Of a stretch of DNA of 64,000 nucleotides, positions 56,301 to 64,000 are shown in pieces; the stretch's first letter is position 1; every line of letters starts with the position of its first letter. The stretch spans positions 3,570,501 through 3,634,500 of the forward strand of contig NC_068559.1 of assembly GCF_022201045.2 (NCBI RefSeq). The letters run 5' to 3'. The position numbers and the translations under genes were made by a program. Source of the stretch: Citrus sinensis. Taxonomy: Eukaryota > Streptophyta > Magnoliopsida > Sapindales > Rutaceae. The notes below the pieces were generated by a model. The model did no database searches, was not told the DNA's origin, and saw nothing but the letters and a program-made list of their open reading frames with translations.

Positions 56301-56935
56301 GGGACTTAGAGTGCCTCACTTGGTTGGGGTGTACATATTGTTTTGGTTTATGCGTTGAAGGAAGAGTGTGAGGATGATAAATATGGTGAGAGGTTTGGAT
56401 TTGGTCTCAAAGAGCTTGCCAAGTCACCTTAGCCTGCAAAACAATGAAAAAAACGTTAGAGGTGCAGTCGGGATGGCCAGCAACCACGCTTTGACCCTCA
56501 AGTCAAATTTGGGTTATATCAAGTTAGAGAGCTAGCATGCTCTCAAAAACGATGGCTGGAAGCGGAAGAAACTTCAACCTTTGTGGTGTGTGTGTTGGTT
56601 ATATTGATAAAAATAAAAGCTGGCCATTTTATAAGGAGTATCCGGACTGCCATGCCACCTGGCATTCTTTACTGGCGTGTCAAAGATATTTTTGTCTTTC
56701 ACACGTGTGACCATTTGGGTATATCAGGACATGCGCGGAGAATAAGTTTGAGGTGCATACATATTAACTTATGTTAGGAGTAGATGGGTGGTCCGACATA
56801 ACTTTAATGCAACTGTTGGGGATTTGCAGGCATGGCATGAGAGGACTGGACAGGTGATTCCAACTATCCTACTAACAACTTTTTTTGGCGTATTTGCAGG
56901 TGTGACAAGTTGTTGTTCCCTCTTTTTTAACATAA
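56300..56935. other. Unclassified GC-richer block
   Basis: About 630 bp with near-normal base composition between AT-rich flanks, e.g. around GTGCCTCACTTGGTTGGGGT and GGCATGGCATGAGAGGACTG. No domain, TIR or tRNA box was recognised. It may be a transposon fragment or an unannotated transcript; I cannot tell. Confidence 0.35.
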
Positions 56936-57032
56936 TGTTCTCTCGCTGATTCTTTTTTCAGAATTAGAAATCTTTTATTACCCGATACCTTCTTTGAATT
57001 TTTTTTTTTTGACCTTTCTACCCTTGCGTAGT

Positions 57033-57066
57033 GTATCCCAAGTACCCTTCAAAATACTTGGGATAC
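57033..57066. other. Perfect 12-bp hairpin
   Basis: GTATCCCAAGTA (57033-57044) and TACTTGGGATAC (57055-57066) pair perfectly across a 10-nt loop. There is no T-run after it and no neighbouring gene. Confidence 0.7.
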
Positions 57067-58420
57067 CCAGCATAACCCAAAATCTTTTTGATGGCCTATT
57101 TTTTTATTATAAAACTTAATATCAACACGTAGCACTTTATTATTGGGCCTTCCACTTCTTCCCCAAACAAATGTTATAATTTTATTCGTTCACTCTTTAG
57201 AAGTTTTATGTCTTATGAGCCGTAACATTACTATTGTATGATAATTGAGGATAGGGAAAACATAATCTTTTATGTCGTCTTTTGTTTCCTCTCATTTTTT
57301 TAAAGAATTTATTAATATATAAATTTGAGTATAAAAAATGAATATTTAAGTAGTAGGTGACTTTACTTATGTTATACCATCTAGATAATCTGTAAGTCCG
57401 GGATCACAAGTTATTATAAAATCACGTCACATGTGTAACTATTGATTATGTAACAGGTAAAACTATTCACTGTATCAATTTCTTGTAAATATATATTAGA
57501 GGTAAGTGTCGTTTTACTTCACAGAATTTGAACCAATTAGAAGGTTAATCTTGATATTCTGAAAAATGAACCAAAACACCAATATTCTCGTATCTCTACT
57601 TATTTTCACCAACTGCACGTCAATCTCGTTTGAATTTTATGTTAAAAATTTTACGCGACCGTGTAAGTGAGAGAATTTTCTAGAGGCAATGATGCAAATC
57701 AAAAGTAATTAACAAACGTGGATCATGAAAAGAAATATATATAGTTGAAAATAAAGTTTGGGCAAATCCCAAAACAAGATCAACAATTCAATCGTCATGG
57801 AATCCAATTAACAAATTAAACCGCGTTGGCATACGTTATCAGCCAAGTCATTAAGGAAGCAAACGTGGCTTCAATTAATTTAGGCCCAGCCGGCCGGCTC
57901 CTTGATTGGTGCCTTCAATTTTCTTCGAAATCACATGGTGATGTGAAACAACAAGCACCAAATGGGACAGCACCACAAACCGATGTGCGTGCAAATCAAA
58001 TTATCAATCATCAATTATCAACAATCACTTTCTTAGAATTCTCCGATTGTTATTCAAATTAATATGAAACTTTGTGAAAAACACTTCATACCAGTTGCAT
58101 GATGGACTCAATTTTCTTGATTCCTAAGCATCGTATTACTAAAAGGAACATTCTATTGGACCCCTCATAATAGTCAACAATAACAATCTATTTGTCTTTT
58201 TTTTTTTTCCTTTAATGACAATTCTCTTTCTTAACTAAAATATTTGTTCGAAAAAAATCAATCAATAGAACCATTAACGTGGATTGTAGTCATTCATCTC
58301 TCTTGACCCTTTTAAAGAAGATGGGGTATGTAAAGCTTAAATCAGTTTTTCAGCTGCTACCTCTCTGCGAATTTGAACACCGACGGCCAATTGAATAAAA
58401 CTACTTAAAAATCACTTAGC
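57067..58420. other. Intergenic, nothing recognised
   Basis: AT-rich. The 78-codon frame at 57826-58062 has no recognisable motif. Confidence 0.5.
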
Positions 58421-58780
58421 CTCCGTTTGATATAATTTTTCAATTAGAGTTTATTTAAATAAAACTTTTATATAAAAAAATAGTTATATAATTGTCAAGG
58501 AGAATTTCTAAAAAAAATTATAAATTATCTAAATAGATAAATTTCTAAAGTTAGGTTTTGAAATAAATGAAATAATATTGTAAAATAAATAATGGGCTTT
58601 GAGACAATTTAACTTTCTAAAAAGTTTTCCAACATTTATTTCTAAAGACTCAACTTTGAGCTTTGCTATTAATTCTCAAAAGCTCTACTCAAGATGCATC
58701 CAAGTAGCATAAAAATTTTTGAAAAGAACTTTTGGAATTAAATAAACACTCATGTTTGTTAGATAAGTCATACTAAATTT
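58421..58780. repeat. Degenerate repeat related to 59575-59880
   Basis: Shares TTGATATAATT/TCGATATAATT, AAATAAAACTT, TATTTAATTGT-like, AATAAATGAAATAA and TTATAAAATAAA-like words in order with about 59590-59770. The start CCTCCGTTTGATATAA resembles a MITE terminus, but no closing inverted end was found. Confidence 0.4.
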
Positions 58781-58800
58781 GTACTTATTTTGGCATATAA

Positions 58801-59445
58801 GACTCATTTGAAACTGCTTTTAGGAGGCTCAAAAGTGATTTGAAAAGCGAAAAACAAATTTTGGTGTTTGGTAAAAATTTTTAGAATCACTTTTTGCAAA
58901 ATCACCTCATCCTACAATAGATTCTGAAAAGCACGAAATGAGTAATTTTTCAAAATCTAATTTTAAGAATCAATTTTATACTTAATACAATTCTATATAT
59001 ATCCTCATATATATATATATATTATAAAAATCTAAAATTATCTTTATTAATTAGGAAATAAAATCATTAAGAGAATAAAATTATCCTTACTAACTTTAAA
59101 GAGATTATTATTATTACCAATTATGTTGAGATAATAAAATAAAAAAATTAATAATATAAAATACTTATTTTAGTTATCAATTATTATATGTACACACACA
59201 AAAATGTACATGTTAATAGATGTTTAAATAAATTGTATTCAATATTATATCTAATTTAGTCATTTATATTCTTGTAACAATTTAACAGTAAGATTTACTA
59301 AACACATAAAACTATTTTTAAAATTCACAGCATTTTTAAAAATAAAATTTACCAAACATTTAACAAATTCTCTTTACGGCTGATTATTTTTACAGCACAA
59401 TTAATCACAATAATTTTAAAAGGTACAACATTATCAAATTGGTCC
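58801..59445. mobile_element. MITE, second copy of the 30253-30890 family
   Basis: Ends GACTCATTTGAAACTGCTTT and, reversed, GGACCAATTTGATAATGTTG. Internal blocks match 30253-30890 in order and orientation (GTGTTTGGTAA, AATTTTATACTTAATA, AGATAATAAAATAAAA, TTTACCAAACATTT). Flanks are TAA and TTA. Two copies 28 kb apart at moderate divergence show a dispersed family. Confidence 0.7.
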
Positions 59446-60860
59446 TTAGAGGACTTATATAAGAACAATATATATAGAAGTGTTTTTTTAATAAATAATT
59501 AATTGAAGTGTTATTATCCTGGAAAAATTGACATTAAGAGAGATATACTAGATAGCTATTGATGAAAATTATCAATAGACTTATATAGTTCATTTCGATA
59601 TAATTGTTCAAATAAAACTTATTTAAGTATAGATTGTATTAAAATAATTTAAGTTATTTAATTGTTAACGAGAACTTTGTTATTAAAAATTATAAAATTA
59701 TTTTAATAAATTTTTTAAAAAAATTATGTTAGAAAATAAATGAAATAAAATTATAAAATAAAGAAAAAATATTTTAAATATTTTAATATTTTTAAGAAAA
59801 AATATTTTAAAAAAATTTTAACCCCTTATCTTAAAAATTTAAAATTTAAATTTTTATAAATAAAAATAAAATGACTTATTTAATCTTCAACATTGACTTG
59901 ACGACTGCAGACGACTGAAAATTAGCATTTAGCACTTAGCAGCAGAGGCTGAGGACGGAAGGACATTAAAGTGGGGCCCACGCCACACTGAAGGCTGAGT
60001 GGGTCCACGTGATCGAGCAGAAATACTGTAAGATCTGCTGCCTTCATCTGACTTTGACCCTTTCGTTCCTTCCAAAATCCTTTTTACTTAAATAACCACC
60101 AAATGCTCTACAGTACTCTGTTAGATGCCATGTCATTGTCGGCAAATCTCCTTTTGCCACGTTGCTTTTATCTGGGCCTCTGTGTTAATTGTTGAGGTTT
60201 AAATTTCTTGATATGTATGGGTATGTATTTTATATAATTAATGTAATAATATAAGTCTCATTTATATATTTGATTGTAAATATTAATATAATATCTGTTC
60301 TAATAATAACTATAAATATATGTATAATATAGTAATTTAATGTACAATCAGTATTAAAAAAAATAACGAGTTGTTGAGGTGGCATTTATGCGTCTCACTT
60401 GTCTCAACTATGCCAAATGGTATATACTATAATATATATGGAAATACAGTAAAAACACTTTCACATTAAAACACGCAAATGATTAATAAAAACTAGGAGT
60501 TTGAATCATTTAATGCAGAGGTGATAATTTAGATTTGGTTATTAAGAGTTATTTCTTAATTATGTCCAAAATTTTAAGCGCTATTATTTTTTATTTATTA
60601 ATTGTGTTATGTTCGTGTCACCTGTTTAACATATTTTTAATACTTATTTTAAATTTCATTTACTTAGCATACTCTTTATTTATTTTTTAAATATTTAAAA
60701 AGTAAAATTAATATTTATCACAAGTATTAAGTTGCTACATAACTGTATAATTAGCATGTATCATTTAATAAATAAGGCGTGCTACAAATTGATTGCCAAA
60801 AATGTGTAAAATATCAAGTTGATATTTGTTCTAAGCATTTTGTCACTTAGTAAACCTGAC
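59446..60860. other. Intergenic
   Basis: AT-rich apart from a GC-richer patch at 59900-60200. No gene recognised. Confidence 0.5.
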
Positions 60861-60863
60861 TTA

Positions 60864-61688
60864 TGCTGCGTTTACTTTTTGGATTGGAGTGTAAATCTTG
60901 AGGAGTGGGAATCCTTGGATTAGGAGTGTGAAGTGGGAGTGAGAGTATGGTGTTTACTTAGACTAAATGAAAGTATAGATTGTCAATCAGAATCCCAATT
61001 ATTTGTTTACTTTGTCTTGGATTGGGAATAAATTGTTTTAAATTATAATTTTATCCTTATGTACAGAATTATAATTTGTAATTAAAAAATTAATAAAAAA
61101 TATATTTGGAAAATAAAATAAATATTTTATTATATTTATAAATTAATAATAATTACTAATATTCTTAATTATGTAAATCATAATTTTTTATTAATTTTAA
61201 TTTAAATTATGTGAATAAAAATTATTAATAATAGCAACACAAATGAAATATTATTATTGATAATATAGTACAAAATTAATATTTTTTTAGAATAAAATAT
61301 TGATTATTATTAATTAAATAAATAATTAATATTTATTAAAATTAATGTTTAATATTATTAATTTAAATATAATATTTATTTATTTTTATTTTATTAAATT
61401 TAATAAAATAAATATGATATAATTATTATTTTTAATAAATATGATATTATTTATTTTATTAAATATTATTTATTTATTTTAATTTTAATTATAAAGATAA
61501 AATGGGAAGAGGGGGGAGTGGATTCCCACTCCCACCTCCCCCCATGGGAGTGGGATCCCACTCCCCACTCTAAAATTAAGTGGGACCCACGGATTCCCAC
61601 TCCCACTCTTTCTTTTTTTATGGTAAGTAAACACTGGAGTAGGGGAAATTCATACTTTACACTCCCACTCCAACAAGTAAACACTACC
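60864..61688. mobile_element. PIF/Harbinger-type MITE
   Basis: The left end TGCTGCGTTTACTTTTTGGA and the right end reversed (GGTAGTGTTTACTTGTTGGA) form a TIR that extends through GGAGTG words. TTA direct repeats flank it (60861-60863, 61689-61691). Near both ends GGGAGTGGGAATCC-like words recur as subterminal repeats; the core is extremely AT-rich. Frames across the right end are not genes. Confidence 0.85.
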
Positions 61689-61691
61689 TTA

Positions 61692-62878
61692 ATGTATTCA
61701 CTTTTACATTTATTTGTTTCAGTAAATTTTATTTTTTTAAATTTTTGCTTTTATCGTATAATTTGTATATGCATGCAATGCAATCTGAAGTAACACGCAG
61801 GCGATTATATTTTTAGGACATCTGAAACTTACGTGGCGATGTCGGAAACAACCGGCCGTATCATCATCATCACATTCGCCAACTCTACATGTTCTTTAGG
61901 ACTGCACGTTCACGTCGTCGGGTACGTTAAGTTCGTTTGCAATTAATCTGTGGGTCCCACAGGTTTAATTGAATTGAATGTACGGTCTTTTTAGCTGTCT
62001 TTTTTTCCTGTATTAGCGCCCTTCGGTTTTTCCATTTTTTTTTGCCATTTACCACCACCACCTTCTTCCCTTACGCCCGTGGGCCCACGTGCTCGTTTTT
62101 CATTTTCAATGGAATTTTGCAAAATTCACGAAAAATATTTCGTTATAAGCGATGCACATATACATTCACATCATAATATTTTTTACTCTCTGAGAAACAA
62201 CATGGGCAATTAATTTATCCTTATATGAAATCAAACAAAAAGAACAGGTACTAAAATTTAAAACAATTAATGGAATATTCAAGGGAAGTAGAAAAAAAAA
62301 TGCCTAGTATAGTTGCATTGTAATTTTCCTGAAGTTTCTAGGTAACGTTGTCAGCCGCCTATTTATTTTTATTTTTCATTAAAAAAACCCCAAAAACCAT
62401 AGATATGAAAAGGAAAAATTTTATGTAATAATTATAAAACCATTAAAATAGAATTAGTTTTTATCGTAAAAAGGTAATCAATGTGTCCTTTTTGTTAATA
62501 GCTCCAGTAATCGAGTGTTTAAACTCAATCACAACAATATTCAACTGAGAAACAGAAGCACGTACGAATGTATTTTATACGTACATAAGTGTAAAAAATG
62601 TCAATATATATATATGTGCTTGTGTAATTGTGTTTGTGTATAATGTAATGTAATCACGTTCACAAAAACTCACAAGTCGTAAGCCAAATAAAAGTCTATC
62701 TGTCTACCATTTGCCTCTCTGTCCTCTGTGTTTTTTTCTTTTTTTTCTCCATTTCTTTATTCCCCATCTTCTCTCCTTATATCTCTTGCTTCCTCTCAGT
62801 ATCTTCTCTCCCACTCTAAACTAAAGTTGCCCTCTTTATTTCTCCCTCCACAGTTCGGTTTTATTAGGGGTTTTAGCT
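61692..62878. promoter_or_regulatory. Upstream region of the RRM gene
   Basis: Contains the G-box core CACGTG in GCCCACGTGCTCG (near 62082) and a CT-rich leader (62700-62860, CTCTCTGTCC, CTTCTCTCC) that is probably the 5' UTR. Promoter position is inferred only. Confidence 0.4.
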
Positions 62879-63727
62879 ATGAGCAGCAACAGCAGCAGCA
62901 GCAATATTGGGCAGTTCGGTGACACGACACTGACCAAAGTCTTTGTCGGAGGCTTGGCATGGGAGACTCCCAGAGAAGCCCTGAGGGAACACTTTGACAA
63001 GTACGGTGACATCCTCGAGGCCGTCATTATCTCAGACAAGCTCACCGGCAGATCCAAGGGCTACGGATTTGTATGTTTCATTTCTTGTTGCATTAATTAT
63101 CTGCATGCATGATGCAATGGCCCTTAAAATTTATGTGTGTGTGTGTGTATAAATATGTATAGGTTACGTTTAAGGAACCTGAAGCCGCTAAGAAGGCTTG
63201 TGAGGACGCCACGCCGATCATCAACGGCCGCCGAGCCAATTGCAATCTGGCTTCTCTCGGCGCACGCCGCCCGCGCTCGGCTTCCGCCACCCCTCCTCAA
63301 CAAGGTAATGCAATGCAGCTTCAGATGCATGGGGCTTATTTTGCTCTGTGCTTTTTTTTTTACTTTTTTACTTTTTTTTTTTGGTGGGGTTCTGTTCTGA
63401 TACATATGAAACATTATTGTGATGTAAATTCGTGAAGGATCCAATGTAGGACCGAGGTCCACGTCATCTGCACCAGCAAATCATGTGCAGTGGTACTATC
63501 CTGCGGGGACTCCTGCGACGCCGTTTCATCATCATCAGCATCATCAGGCCGTTCCTTTTTATGGGTATGTAATATATATCAATAGTGTCCCCACTTTTTC
63601 TCTTGTTTATTATTCTTTGTTGGGCTGGGGTGTATTTTATGAAAATGGATTGTGTCTTACGGGATTACTTCTTCTGTCCAGGTACTCTCCCACCTGCATT
63701 GCAACTGATGTCAGTTACAATCAACAT
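62879..63727 (+). CDS. RRM RNA-binding protein (ARP1/RBM24-like), 5' part
   Basis: Four exons 62879-63070, 63163-63304, 63438-63564 and 63682-63727 join in frame to 169 codons with an open end at a GT donor; the rest lies beyond the window. A Ser-rich head (MSSNSSSSN, from an AGC repeat) leads into one RRM: RNP2 is KVFVGGLAW and RNP1 is KGYGFVTF, split by the first intron after GYGF. EHFDKYGDILEAVII and NGRRANCNLASLGARR complete the domain. Then come QWYYPAGTPATPFHHH and YSPTCIATDVSYNQH, the Tyr/Pro/His-rich tail typical of plant single-RRM proteins such as ARP1. Likely nuclear or shuttling; the RNA target is unknown. Confidence 0.88.
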
Positions 63728-64000
63728 GTAAGTTGACGGAACGATACTCGCATGATGGTTTCATGTGTCCTCACCGACCTACCACTGATGCAAAATCACA
63801 TGGGCTTTAGTTTTTTCTGTAATGTTTATTATAAAATTAATTCTGGTGATCAATCATGAAGGACCCACTCAACCGTTAATCTCCCACTCCCATCGTCCAC
63901 ACTAATTACATTATAATCATTCATTACTCCTTGGCCTTGCTACCCGTTGGGTAGATCAGACGGTTAAGAATCACTATTCAATCACATCTCTTCATTATTT
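63728..64000 (+). other. Intron of the RRM gene, window end
   Basis: Begins with GTAAGT. No further exon with a conserved tail was found before the window ends. Confidence 0.55.

Noticed and set aside
63935..63995. Possible SINE head near the window end (GGGTAGATCAGACGGTTAAG)
   Set aside because: Only the start would be in the window and no B-box is visible.
1..64000. CRISPR array, operon or bacterial features
   Set aside because: This is plant nuclear DNA; no regularly spaced repeats of CRISPR type were seen.
1..64000. Recognisable plant microRNA precursor
   Set aside because: I looked for common mature sequences (miR156-miR482 types) by eye; only the miR172 target, not a precursor, was found.

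Overview
The window is plant nuclear DNA: very AT-rich, with short GT-AG introns, a tRNA-Pro(AGG), plant-only protein families (AP2/RAP2.7, NF-YB, RETARDED ROOT GROWTH-type DUF155) and a dense load of small DNA transposons. The protein set and gene structure fit a eudicot, probably a woody rosid such as Citrus; the genus is an inference from memory of protein families and was not tested.

Layout. 1-13 kb is gene-poor: a BTB/POZ exon remnant fused tail to tail with an NB-ARC (CC-NBS-LRR) remnant, a duplicated ~500 bp module, two tRNA-type SINEs with target-site duplications (TSDs), and several palindromic (long-TIR) elements. 13.1-16.4 kb is a complete but dead Mutator-like element (MULE) with TIRs and a perfect 9-bp TSD, carrying a broken transposase and a convergent DUF1985 gene. 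17-20 kb holds two long-TIR MULE-type MITEs and a tandem repeat. 21.7-24.3 kb is an intact ten-exon RAP2.7/TOE1-like AP2 gene with a miR172 site. 25.5-29.8 kb is a ~1.2 kb tandem duplication; the second copy was later split by a 1.85 kb MULE-like insertion, so the first copy is a natural empty site. 29.8-32 kb is a MITE cluster. 32.3-35.8 kb is a seven-exon mitochondrial DUF155 gene (RRG-like). 36-39.2 kb contains a hAT element, the tRNA-Pro gene and a composite element holding a LINE ORF1 fragment. 39.3-40.5 kb (minus) is a two-exon gene for a divergent RRM-like protein. 41.3-43.4 kb is an inverted pair of related hAT elements, one with a fossil hAT transposase C-terminus. 43.6-46.2 kb is a seven-exon class-IV aminotransferase-fold gene. 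49.8-53.3 kb is an NF-YB gene with a 6-nt microexon and a hAT element in its last intron. 53.3-62.8 kb is intergenic with MITEs and microsatellites. 62.9 kb to the end is the 5' part of an RRM RNA-binding protein gene that runs off the window.

The six protein genes look functionally independent; plant genes are not in operons. What ties the window together is transposon activity. At least five hAT elements share the terminus TAGRGRTGGCAA-type, and at least four MULE-type elements have 9-10 bp TSDs. Exon joins were derived by hand from GT-AG sites and reading frame and close in frame for every gene, but no transcript evidence was available.
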